Shown here piece by piece: positions 1 to 6,235 of a DNA stretch of 6,610 nucleotides. Numbering within the stretch: the first letter of the stretch is position 1; each line of letters begins with the position of its first letter. A program made the position numbers and the translations under genes. The notes below the pieces were generated by a model. It searched no databases. It saw nothing but the letters and a program-made list of their open reading frames with translations, and had not been told where the DNA came from. This DNA comes from Betaproteobacteria bacterium (GTDB lineage: Bacteria; Pseudomonadota; Gammaproteobacteria; Burkholderiales; Rhodocyclaceae): positions 1 through 6,610 of the forward strand of contig JAIFNM010000155.1 of the NCBI GenBank assembly GCA_020047725.1. The letters are read 5' to 3'.

Positions 1-37
1 AGGAAAGCAGATGGCTGGGATTGTCTTGAGCCAGCAT
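1..37 (-). CDS. Possible 5' end of the next rha operon gene (runs off the left edge)
   Basis: On the minus strand an ATG at 37-35 opens a frame that stays open to the window edge, giving 12 codons (MLAQDNPSHLLS). A GGAG sits 8 nt before the ATG, a normal Shine-Dalgarno spacing. The gene would begin about 150 nt after the rhaS stop, on the same strand. In known rhaSTPQ-type loci the binding-protein gene is next to the ATPase and permease genes, and a short polar leader ending in LLS-type residues is a common way for sugar ABC ATPases to start. The ATPase identity is therefore inferred from context only; twelve codons carry no diagnostic motif, and the open frame could be chance. Confidence 0.3.
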   Translation of the reverse strand, partial: MLAQDNPSHLLS

Positions 38-80
38 GCTGAATGCTCCGGATAGTCATTACGTCAGTACAGTTCGAACA

Positions 81-101
81 GGCCAGGGAATCACCCTGGC
101 C
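81..101 (-). repeat. Perfect 8-bp hairpin downstream of rhaS
   Basis: GGCCAGGG (81-88) and CCCTGGCC (94-101) form a perfect, GC-rich stem around a 5-nt loop. It lies about 88 nt past the rhaS stop and before the possible next gene. On the minus strand it is followed by CTGTTCGAAC rather than a U-run, so it is not a standard intrinsic terminator. A 3' stability element that raises expression of the binding protein over downstream transporter genes is a reasonable inference, by analogy with the malE-malF intergenic structure. The rest of 38-188 has only a weaker imperfect repeat (GGCCTGCG at 138-145 against CGTAGGCC at 163-170). Confidence 0.55.
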
Positions 102-188
102 CGTCGATTCATTGTGTCCGGACGTGATCTGCCCGGAGGCCTGCGGTCGGTGATCTACGTAGCGTAGGCCACGATGCAGGGGTAATGA

Positions 189-1172
189 TCAGAAGAACTT
201 GGCGAATTTCTCGACGTTGCTGGCGTCGTAGGTGAAGGGCTCGGCCATTGGCGCTTCGCCATTGGCATCCGGCGTTGCAGTACCGACGCGACCCAGGGAA
301 ATCGTCTTGCCAGCCTTGCCCGTGACAAATTCATGTGCGGCGTAGGTGATGGAATAGCCCAGATCGATCGGGTTCCAGATGGCGAAGGATTTGACTGCGC
401 CGCTCTTCACGTGACCGGCCATTTCTGACGGCAGGCCAAGACCGGTGACGAACACCTTGCCAACGAGATTACCGTCGACAACAGCCTTCGATGCAGCGGC
501 AATACCAACGGTGGTCGGGGCAATGATCGCCTTCAGGTTCGGGTAGCTCTTGAACAGGCCTTGTGCTTCGCGATAGCTCTTGTCGGTCTGGTCATCGCCA
601 TAAACCACGGTAACCAGCTTCAGGCCGGCGTACTCGGGCTTGGTCAGCACTTTCTTGGCTTCCTCGATCCAGGCATTCTGGTTGGTCGCCTGCGCAGTAG
701 CTGAAAGGATCGCGATTTCACCGGTCTTGCCTACGGCTTCGACGGTCATCTTGATGAGCTTCTCGCCGATCAGTGCATTTGAAGACGGCAGCAGGTTGAA
801 CAAGCGGCCTTCCTTGGCGATGCCCGAGTCAAACGACAGCACTTTGATGCCGCGGGCCATGGCTTTCTTGGTTGCCGGGACGAGCGCATCCGGGTCGTTG
901 GCCGAAATGACGATGGCGTCGACCTTCTGTGCAATCAGCGAGTTGATCAGTTCGATCTGGCCTTCAGCGGTAGCCTTGGCCGGACCGGTGAAGATGATTT
1001 CCATGTTGCCCAATTGCTTGGCGGCTTCATCAGCACCTTGGTGTGCAGCGTCAAAGAAGCCGTTACCCAGGGTCTTGACGACCATGGCAACTTTCATCTT
1101 GTCGGCGGCTTGTGCGGAAAAAGCGAGGCCTGCTGCTAGAACTGCTGCGGTGAGTGTCTTGGCAAATTTCAT
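189..1172 (-). CDS. rhaS: Rhamnose ABC transporter, periplasmic substrate-binding protein
   Basis: This 327-aa periplasmic binding protein would capture L-rhamnose and deliver it to an inner-membrane ABC importer. Residues 1-22 are a Sec signal peptide: Lys at 2 and 5, a hydrophobic core, and a cleavage motif AQA before Ala23. The mature part is a type I (ribose/galactose-like) fold. Segments typical of the RhaS family are KTLGNGFFD (33-41), SANDPDAL (90-97), FDSG (114-117), YGDDQTDKSYREA (191-203), APTTVG (218-223), GLGLPSEM (244-251) and IWNPIDLGY (265-273). The start at 1172 is preferred over an in-frame ATG at 1238 because it puts the signal peptide at the N-terminus and has AGGAG 7 nt upstream. 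It follows rhaA on the same strand after 223 nt. LsrB (AI-2 binding) is a related family, but the motifs and neighbours favour rhamnose. This RhaS is not the E. coli AraC-type regulator of the same name. Confidence 0.93.
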   Translation of the reverse strand: MKFAKTLTAAVLAAGLAFSAQAADKMKVAMVVKTLGNGFFDAAHQGADEAAKQLGNMEIIFTGPAKATAEGQIELINSLIAQKVDAIVISANDPDALVPATKKAMARGIKVLSFDSGIAKEGRLFNLLPSSNALIGEKLIKMTVEAVGKTGEIAILSATAQATNQNAWIEEAKKVLTKPEYAGLKLVTVVYGDDQTDKSYREAQGLFKSYPNLKAIIAPTTVGIAAASKAVVDGNLVGKVFVTGLGLPSEMAGHVKSGAVKSFAIWNPIDLGYSITYAAHEFVTGKAGKTISLGRVGTATPDANGEAPMAEPFTYDASNVEKFAKFF

Positions 1173-1179
1173 TTTATGG

Positions 1180-1184
1180 CTCCT
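1180..1184 (-). promoter_or_regulatory. Shine-Dalgarno site that sets the rhaS start
   Basis: The minus strand reads AGGAG followed by a 7-nt spacer and the ATG at 1172-1170. This strong site fixes the start at the signal-peptide methionine, since the longer in-frame start at 1238 would put 22 polar residues in front of the signal peptide. Confidence 0.8.
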
Positions 1185-1190
1185 GATTAA

Positions 1191-1299
1191 CACTGGGCAT
1201 TGTTTTTCCCTTCCTGCGCAGAGCTCCGGTTTCAACACACGGTGCTACATCGTGCGTTGATTCCGGTCTGCTTTTGCTCGTCGAGTGCCGTGCCCAGTG
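1191..1299 (-). repeat. 9-bp perfect inverted repeat in the rhaS leader
   Basis: CACTGGGCA (1191-1199) is the exact reverse complement of TGCCCAGTG (1291-1299), with 91 bp between the arms. The right arm in gene orientation ends 18 nt before the rhaS start codon, just upstream of the AGGAG. In RNA this could fold into a long-range stem close to the ribosome binding site. No riboswitch class is recognised, and a 9-bp pairing over this distance can occur by chance. Confidence 0.3.
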
Positions 1300-1331
1300 A
1301 GAAACGGCGCCCCTTCGATTTCCTTACGCTG

Positions 1332-1373
1332 CCTGAGACGAGATATCCCCTCTTGACGCTCACTCGTTTCAGG
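1332..1373 (-). repeat. 11-bp near-perfect inverted repeat between rhaA and rhaS
   Basis: CCTGAGACGAG (1332-1342) and CTCGTTTCAGG (1363-1373) are inverted copies with one mismatch, separated by 20 bp. The arm centres are 31 bp apart, about three helical turns. The element starts 22 nt past the rhaA stop. As RNA it would be an 11-bp stem with one A-C mismatch and a 20-nt loop, and no U-tract follows, so it is a poor terminator. It could be an RNA processing or stability element, or an operator controlling a separate rhaS promoter. I cannot match it to a known regulator, and no convincing sigma-70 promoter is visible in 1173-1395. Confidence 0.5.
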
Positions 1374-1395
1374 TCAGTCTGATGTACTTTGAGTC

Positions 1396-2655
1396 CTAGT
1401 TCCGGGCCGACAAAACCTCGGCTTCATAGTGCTTGACGGTCTTCAGCCAGTCAGCCCCGACGCCGACGCCGGCCTTTTCACAGTAGTGATCCCAAACCGC
1501 GCTCCACGGCATGCTCTTCTGTTCTTCCATCAGCGCCAGACGCGTGGTGTAGTCCATGGCATCTTCGGCCTTGCGCAGCGTTTCCGTCGGGTCGAGCAAT
1601 GAACGCAGCAGAGCCTTCTTCATGTTGCGCGTTCCGATCACCCAGGCGGCAATGCGGTTGATCGAGGCATCGAAGAAATCGAGGCCGATATGCACCTTCT
1701 TTTCCAGCTTGTTGCGCACGATTTCGTTGGCAATGGCCTGAGTTTCGTCGTCGAGCAGGACCACGTGGTCACTGTCCCAGCGCACTGAACGGGTGACGTG
1801 CAGCAAGATGTTGTCGACGAAGGGAATGATCGCCGAGATCTTGTCGGAGACGATCTCGGTCGGGTGAAAGTGGCCGGCGTCGAGGCAAAGCGCAGTCTTG
1901 CGGGAAACGGCATAAGCCATGTAGAACTCGTTGGAGCCGACGGTGTAGCTTTCAGCGCCGATGCCGAACAGCTTGCCTTCAACAGCAACGACGTGATGCT
2001 TGTTCGGCACATCCGCGTTGACGATCTGATCCAGCGCGTCGAGCAAGCGCAGGCGCGGCGCGAGGCGGTCGGCGGGCATGTCCTTCATGCCGTCAGGCAC
2101 CCACACGTTCATTTGCGCCGGGGTTCCGAGTGCCTCGCCGAAGGAGTCCGAAATGCGGCGGCAGGCGATGCAGTGATCGATCCAGAATTTGCGGATGACC
2201 GGGTCCGGATGCGCCAGCGTCATGCCGTCGACGAAATTCGGATGCGAGAAGCAGCTCGGGTTGAAATCCAGTCCGATGTCGCGTTCCTTCGCCCACTCGA
2301 TCCAGCGCGTGAAGTGCTTCGGTTCGATCTTGTCACGTGCAACTTTTTCTTCGGTATCCAGGTAAATCGCGTGAAGGTTGAAACGTTTCTTGCCCGGGAT
2401 CAGCGACATGGCCATGTCGGCATCGCGGCGCAGTTGTTCGGCGTTACGTGCCTTGCCGGGGTAATTGCCAGTGGTCTGGATGCCGCCGTTCAGCGCAGAA
2501 TCGGGGAATTCGAAACCGGCGACATCGTCACCCTGCCAGCAATGCATTGAAACCGGGATGGCGTCGAGCGCCTTGAGAACGGCGTCGGTATCGATACCGG
2601 TCTGTGCATAGCGCGCCTTGGCTTCGGTGTAGGCGACGAGGGTGGTGTTGCTCAT
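1396..2655 (-). CDS. rhaA: L-rhamnose isomerase
   Basis: This cytoplasmic metal-dependent enzyme interconverts L-rhamnose and L-rhamnulose, the first catabolic step. The protein is 419 aa, the same length as E. coli RhaA, and aligns with it end to end from memory without visible gaps through the active site. Conserved stretches include PVSMHCWQGDDV (34-45), GGIQTTGNYPGKAR (57-70), LDFNPSCFSHP (129-139), GIGAESYTVGSNEFYM (231-246), ALCLDAGHFHPTE (255-267), VRWDSDHVVLLDDETQ (291-306) and HIGLDFFDASINRIAAW (322-338). The metal ligands known from E. coli (H262, D294, D296) are present at identical positions. The start at 2655 has AGGAG 7 nt upstream (2667-2663), and its ATG overlaps the rhaB stop as ATGA, so translational coupling with rhaB is expected. 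An in-frame ATG at 2706 would add 17 residues inside rhaB and is not supported. Confidence 0.98.
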   Translation of the reverse strand: MSNTTLVAYTEAKARYAQTGIDTDAVLKALDAIPVSMHCWQGDDVAGFEFPDSALNGGIQTTGNYPGKARNAEQLRRDADMAMSLIPGKKRFNLHAIYLDTEEKVARDKIEPKHFTRWIEWAKERDIGLDFNPSCFSHPNFVDGMTLAHPDPVIRKFWIDHCIACRRISDSFGEALGTPAQMNVWVPDGMKDMPADRLAPRLRLLDALDQIVNADVPNKHHVVAVEGKLFGIGAESYTVGSNEFYMAYAVSRKTALCLDAGHFHPTEIVSDKISAIIPFVDNILLHVTRSVRWDSDHVVLLDDETQAIANEIVRNKLEKKVHIGLDFFDASINRIAAWVIGTRNMKKALLRSLLDPTETLRKAEDAMDYTTRLALMEEQKSMPWSAVWDHYCEKAGVGVGADWLKTVKHYEAEVLSARN

Positions 2656-4151
2656 GTTGCGGCTCCTTCCATTGTGGTGTGTTGCTCGGCGGGGACGTGC
2701 TGGCAAAGATTCTGGAACCGCTGCCAGTGCTGATCGGCGGCCCTGGCGTTTTTTGTACGCGGCAGAACGGTCTGCCCCGAGAATTCCTTGCGGATCAACT
2801 GGCGAATGGCGGTACGGTCTGCCAGCAGGCCGAGGGCGCGCAACTGGCAGGTGATGTTGCCCAGGGCGGAGGCTTCAACCGGGCCGGTATGCACCGGCAA
2901 CTGGCAGAAGTCCGCGCACAACTGGTTGAGAAATTCGTTTTTGCAGCCGCCACCGACGATCTGGATCTGGGTGTAGTGCTGACCCGTGATCGTCGTGAGT
3001 TCATCCAGCGTGCGGCGATAGAGGAAAGCCAGGCTTTCGAATACGCAGCGCGCGACGGCGCCGGCATCCTGCGGTTGGCCCTGCCCGGTTTCATCGCAGA
3101 ATTCCTGGATCGCCTCAAGCATCGACGGCGGGTTCAGGAAGCGGTCGTCGTTGGGGTTGATCAGGTAGGTGAAGGGTTCGGCGTTTTCGGCCTGCGCGGC
3201 CAGGTCGGCAAACGAGAATGTCGGGAAGGCGTCGCGCACGCGCTGGATCAGCCACAGGCCCATGATGTTCTTGAGCACGCGGTAGGTGCCATCGGCACCG
3301 CCTTCGTTGGTGAAGTTCGCGGCCAGGGCACGCGCATCGTTATACGGCACGAGGCTTTCGATGCCCATCAGCGACCAGGTTCCGGAACTGATGTAAACGG
3401 TGAATTCATCTTCCAGCGGTGCGGCGATCACGGCCGAGGCGGTGTCGTGGGTGGCCGGGGTGATGACCTTGACCCATTGACCGCTGCGCGACACCCAGCC
3501 GCCGATTTCGCTGCCTGGCTGGTTCAAGGGTGGGAACCAGTGAGTCGGCAGGCCGATTTTTTTAATCAGATCGAAATCCCAGGTGTTGGACTTGAGCGAG
3601 AGCAACTGACTGGTGCTGGCGTTGGTGTATTCACATGATTTGGCACCGCACAGGCGATAGTGCAGATAGTCGGCTGTCAGAAGCAAGGTCTGCGCGCGCG
3701 GCAACCAATCCGGATTTTCACGCTTGAGGGCGACCAGCTGGTAAATGGTGTTGAACTGCATGAAGGCAATACCGGTACGGGCGTACAACTCGGCGCGCGG
3801 AATGATCCTGGCGACTTCGTCCATGACCCCGTCGGTGCGGTGATCGCGATAGGCCACGGCTTGGCCGAGCAGATTGCCTTTAGCATCGAGCAGCACGAAG
3901 TCGACGCCCCAGGTATCTACGCCCACTGACGTAAGCGTGATACCACGGTCAATGATTCGCTCAAGTCCAATGTTGATCTGTGCGACCAGATCGTCGATAT
4001 CCCAGCAATCGTGGCTGTCGCGATGCACAAATCCGTTCTCGAAGCGATGGATCTCTTCAATGCCCAGCGTGTTCCGACCAGCATCATGGCGGGCCAGCAA
4101 CACGCGGCCACTTGAGGCTCCCAGATCGACGGCGGCTACGAAGAGGTCCAT
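2652..4151 (-). CDS. rhaB: L-rhamnulokinase (FGGY family)
   Basis: This cytoplasmic kinase phosphorylates L-rhamnulose with ATP to L-rhamnulose-1-phosphate, the second step of the pathway. At 499 aa it is slightly longer than E. coli RhaB (489 aa) and similar along its length. The N-terminal FGGY domain carries the phosphate-binding loop VDLGASSGRV (8-17), the segment GVDTWGVDFVLLD (77-89) and the expected catalytic aspartate D236 in ATHDTASAV. The C-terminal domain has YISSGTWSLMG (253-263), NEGGADGTYRVLKNIMGLW (282-300), INPNDDRFLNP (331-341) and the nucleotide-binding VGGGCKN (399-405). It is the first gene of the minus-strand rha operon. The start at 4151 is the only plausible one, since the family's N-terminal motif begins eight residues in. 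No clear Shine-Dalgarno precedes it, and no confident promoter is visible upstream. Confidence 0.97.
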   Translation of the reverse strand: MDLFVAAVDLGASSGRVLLARHDAGRNTLGIEEIHRFENGFVHRDSHDCWDIDDLVAQINIGLERIIDRGITLTSVGVDTWGVDFVLLDAKGNLLGQAVAYRDHRTDGVMDEVARIIPRAELYARTGIAFMQFNTIYQLVALKRENPDWLPRAQTLLLTADYLHYRLCGAKSCEYTNASTSQLLSLKSNTWDFDLIKKIGLPTHWFPPLNQPGSEIGGWVSRSGQWVKVITPATHDTASAVIAAPLEDEFTVYISSGTWSLMGIESLVPYNDARALAANFTNEGGADGTYRVLKNIMGLWLIQRVRDAFPTFSFADLAAQAENAEPFTYLINPNDDRFLNPPSMLEAIQEFCDETGQGQPQDAGAVARCVFESLAFLYRRTLDELTTITGQHYTQIQIVGGGCKNEFLNQLCADFCQLPVHTGPVEASALGNITCQLRALGLLADRTAIRQLIRKEFSGQTVLPRTKNARAADQHWQRFQNLCQHVPAEQHTTMEGAAT

Positions 4152-4336
4152 TGTGCAGTGTTCGGCTTGAAAGATTGGATGGACGCATCTTAGAAACTCA
4201 CCCGAACGTTAACCTTACAAAATCTGCCACAAGCAGCGATAGATTGGCTGAATTGCATGAGGCCTTGTTTCGGCAAGGGTCTCCACCCGTTCTTCTGGGC
4301 CGCCCTTATCGAAGAAGCCCATGGGCATTGATCTGC

Positions 4337-4363
4337 ACGCCAAAAATGCTTGAAGAATGGCGT
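4337..4363. repeat. Inverted repeat ACGCCA-N15-TGGCGT, possible operator
   Basis: Two perfect 6-bp inverted arms (4337-4342 and 4358-4363) have centres 21 bp apart, two helical turns, which suits binding by a dimeric regulator on one DNA face. It lies about 75 bp upstream of the TATAAT box before ushA and about 185 bp from the rhaB start. No known regulator is matched, and 6-bp arms are weak evidence. Confidence 0.25.
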
Positions 4364-4364
4364 C

Positions 4365-4397
4365 TTTATTGGGCTGCAGGCTGGTCGAATTTATTGG
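4365..4397. repeat. Direct repeat TTTATTGG, 25-bp period
   Basis: Identical 8-mers occur at 4365-4372 and 4390-4397. They adjoin the inverted repeat at 4337-4363 and sit just upstream of the candidate ushA promoter. This could be a tandem half-site arrangement or chance in a slightly AT-richer stretch. Confidence 0.2.
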
Positions 4398-4414
4398 TCC
4401 TGGCTCGATCGGAA

Positions 4415-4444
4415 TACACCCGGAATTTTAAATGTCCGTATAAT
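4415..4444 (+). promoter_or_regulatory. Candidate sigma-70 promoter for ushA
   Basis: A perfect -10 hexamer TATAAT lies at 4439-4444, in the most AT-rich part of the intergenic region and about 118 bp upstream of the ushA start. The best -35 at normal spacing is TACACC (4415-4420, 18-bp spacer), only 3 of 6 matches, so activator help would be expected if this promoter is real. There is no extended -10 TG at the right place. A Pho box was looked for because nucleotidases can respond to phosphate: TGTC at 4433-4436 is the only fragment that fits. Confidence 0.4.
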
Positions 4445-4463
4445 TTCTTAGGGTTTGCCAGTT

Positions 4464-4550
4464 ATGGCTATGGCCTCAAGGCGGCAGTGCGAGCGGTCCA
4501 GATTGATGAGCATGATCACCCGCGCCGAATTCTCCGAATCCAAGCATTGA
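4464..4550 (+). CDS. Possible 28-codon leader ORF before ushA
   Basis: An ATG at 4464 opens a 28-codon frame, rich in Arg and Ser, that ends with TGA at 4548-4550, 11 nt before the ushA start. The TGA overlaps the ushA Shine-Dalgarno region, the geometry expected for a coupled or regulatory leader peptide. Against it, the only upstream purine run (AGGG, about 10 nt before the ATG) is distant, the peptide has no recognisable family or attenuator-like codon run, and the 5' leader from the TATAAT box would be very short. It may be a chance ORF. Confidence 0.18.
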   Translation: MAMASRRQCERSRLMSMITRAEFSESKH

Positions 4551-4555
4551 AGGGA
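4550..4555 (+). promoter_or_regulatory. Shine-Dalgarno site that sets the ushA start
   Basis: AAGGGA lies 6 nt before the ATG at 4562. It supports this start over any of the upstream in-frame codons, because the open frame extends far 5' across the intergenic region and into the opposite-strand rhaB gene. Confidence 0.65.
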
Positions 4556-4561
4556 AACTCC

Positions 4562-6205
4562 ATGAACCTGAAGTTGAATCGGCTGTGTCTGTCATTGAGT
4601 GTAGTTGTCGCGCTGGCTGGCTGCGCGCTGGTGCCCTATCAAGGGGCAGAAAAGGACAAGACCTATCGTCTGACTGTGCTGCATACCAACGATCATCACG
4701 GTCGCTACTGGAAAAACAGCGACGGCGAATACGGCATGGCCGCGCGCAAGACCTTGGTCGATGAGATTCGCCGCGAGGTGGCTGCTAACGGCGGGCAAAG
4801 CCTGCTGCTTGACGGCGGCGACGTCAATACCGGCGTTCCCGAGTCCGACATGCAGGATGCCGTGCCCGACTTCAAGGGCATGAACATGCTTGGCTATCAG
4901 GCCATGGCCGTCGGCAATCACGAATTTGACAAACCCCTGTCGGTGCTCAAGATGCAGCGCGACTTGGCTCAGTTCCCGATGCTGTCGGCCAATATTTACC
5001 AAAACGGACGGCGGATGTTCGATTCCCACAAAGTGTTCGACCTCGGCGGGCTGAAGGTCGCCGTGATGGGACTGACCACTGAGGATACGCGAAAGCTTGC
5101 GCATCCGGACAACGTCGGGCAACTCGAGTTTCGTGGCGCAGTTGCGGAAGCGAAGAAACTGGTGCCCGAGTTGCGCAGCAAGGCAGATGTCGTGATTGCC
5201 GCAACGCACATGGGGCATTACGAAGACGGTCGGCACGGAACGCAGGCCGAGGGCGATGTCGAAATGGCGCGTGCCGTTCCCGGCATTGACCTTGTTGTCG
5301 GCGGTCACACCCAGAACCCCGTCTGCATGAAGGCGGAGAATGTGCTGGATCAAGCCTATGTGCCGGGGGCACCGTGTCAGCCCGATCGCCAGAATGGTGC
5401 GTGGATCGTGCAGGCGCATGAATGGGGCAAGTATGTCGGACGTGCCGATTTCGAGTATCGGAACGGTGAGTTCAAGCTGGTCAAGTACGCGCTGATCCCG
5501 GTCAATCTCAAGAAGCAGGTCAAAGCGGCGGACGGGAAAACTACCTTCGTTAACTACACCAGCGAAATCGCCGAGAACAAGGACATGCTGACACTGCTCA
5601 CTCCGTTCCAGCAGGTCGGTCAGGAGAAACTCGGCGTCCAGGTGGGCTTCACGGAAGCTCGCCTTGAAGGCGGGCGCGATATTGTGCGCAGCAAACTGAC
5701 CAATCTGGGTGTGCTGATCGGCCGCGCAATGATGGAAAAGACCAAGGCCGACTTCGCCTTGCTCAACTCCGGTGGCGTGCGTGATTCAATTGCGGCAGGG
5801 AAGGTGACCTACAAGGATGTGCTCAAGGTTCAGCCGTTCGGAAATACGGTTTGCACTGTTGGACTGAGCGGCAAGGAGTTGATGGACTACCTCGCCGTCG
5901 CCGCCAAGATGACGCCCGGTTCAGGTGCCTTCCCCCAATTTGCCGGCATCGAGATGGAAATCGCGGGTGGCGTGGTCAGTAATGTAAAAATCCGCGGCGT
6001 GGCGCTCGATCCGGCCAAAGCCTACAGCATGACGCTCAACAACTTCACGGCTGCGGGTGGCGATGGATATCCCCGGGTCTCTGACAAGCCGAGTTTCGTG
6101 AATACGGGCTTTGTCGATGCCGATGTGTTGCGCGCCTATCTTGCCGCCAACAGTCCGCTGAAGGCAGCCGAATATGAGCCGGGTACGGCCGTTGTACGCC
6201 GCTAG
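4562..6205 (+). CDS. ushA: 5'-nucleotidase / UDP-sugar hydrolase, lipoprotein form (UshA/NutA type)
   Basis: This extracytoplasmic metallophosphoesterase would hydrolyse nucleotides and UDP-sugars for salvage of nucleosides, sugar and phosphate. The protein is 547 aa, against 550 for E. coli UshA. Residues 1-21 form a lipoprotein signal with lipobox LAGC (Cys21 lipidated, Ala at +2, predicting the outer membrane). The catalytic domain carries HTNDHHG (41-47), LLDGGDVNTG (82-91), VGNHEFD (117-123), ATHMGHY (214-220) and VGGHTQNPVC (246-255). The dinuclear-metal ligands D44, H46, D87, N119, H216, H249 and Q251 and the catalytic H120 all match E. coli positions shifted by three. Cys255 and Cys272 match the E. 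coli disulfide pair. The C-terminal substrate domain keeps R407 (GGVRDS), F426 (VQPFGN) and F495 (NNFTAAGGDGYP), the nucleotide-stacking residues. E. coli UshA is soluble; Vibrio NutA is a lipoprotein, so nutA is an alternative name. It is monocistronic, ending in a terminator. Confidence 0.96.
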   Translation: MNLKLNRLCLSLSVVVALAGCALVPYQGAEKDKTYRLTVLHTNDHHGRYWKNSDGEYGMAARKTLVDEIRREVAANGGQSLLLDGGDVNTGVPESDMQDAVPDFKGMNMLGYQAMAVGNHEFDKPLSVLKMQRDLAQFPMLSANIYQNGRRMFDSHKVFDLGGLKVAVMGLTTEDTRKLAHPDNVGQLEFRGAVAEAKKLVPELRSKADVVIAATHMGHYEDGRHGTQAEGDVEMARAVPGIDLVVGGHTQNPVCMKAENVLDQAYVPGAPCQPDRQNGAWIVQAHEWGKYVGRADFEYRNGEFKLVKYALIPVNLKKQVKAADGKTTFVNYTSEIAENKDMLTLLTPFQQVGQEKLGVQVGFTEARLEGGRDIVRSKLTNLGVLIGRAMMEKTKADFALLNSGGVRDSIAAGKVTYKDVLKVQPFGNTVCTVGLSGKELMDYLAVAAKMTPGSGAFPQFAGIEMEIAGGVVSNVKIRGVALDPAKAYSMTLNNFTAAGGDGYPRVSDKPSFVNTGFVDADVLRAYLAANSPLKAAEYEPGTAVVRR

Positions 6206-6235
6206 CGAGAGCATAAATCGCGGGTGACCGAACGA

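Larger units (their letters stand above)
4152..4561. other. Divergent intergenic region between rhaB and ushA
   Basis: This 410-bp stretch should hold the promoters of the rha operon (minus) and ushA (plus). Visible elements are a TATAAT box at 4439-4444, a perfect palindrome GCCCATGGGC at 4317-4326, inverted arms ACGCCA/TGGCGT at 4337-4363, and two copies of TTTATTGG at 4365 and 4390. AGATTGG also occurs twice (4172 and 4241), and a GTTAAC/AACGTT cluster lies at 4205-4213. No CRP-like TGTGA-N6-TCACA site was seen. The plus-strand frame of ushA happens to stay open through the region, but its translation resembles nothing I recognise. No RNA gene was recognised. Confidence 0.6.

Noticed and set aside
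1798..2550. Plus-strand open frame (250 codons) opposite rhaA
   Set aside because: It is antisense to a highly conserved RhaA. Its Val, Ala, Arg and His-rich translation is typical of a shadow frame.
2604..3638. Long plus-strand open frame (344 codons) opposite rhaB
   Set aside because: It lies antisense to a fully supported RhaB, has no family-like motifs, and is explained by third-position GC bias on the coding strand.
4257..4331. Short plus-strand frame with HPFFWAA, slightly reminiscent of the end of CHAT-type domains
   Set aside because: It is only about 24 codons long with no supporting context. The likeness is a few residues and not evidence of a gene remnant.
4431..4452. Possible Pho box overlapping the TATAAT before ushA
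   Set aside because: Only TGTC in one half-repeat fits. The second 7-bp repeat at the required spacing does not match.
3980..4561. 5' extension of the ushA frame by 194 codons
   Set aside because: The frame is open by chance across the intergenic region and into rhaB on the other strand. The lipoprotein signal and AAGGGA place the start at 4562.
4592..5419. Minus-strand open frame (275 codons) opposite ushA
   Set aside because: It is antisense to the UshA catalytic domain, with no recognisable motif and no ribosome site evidence.
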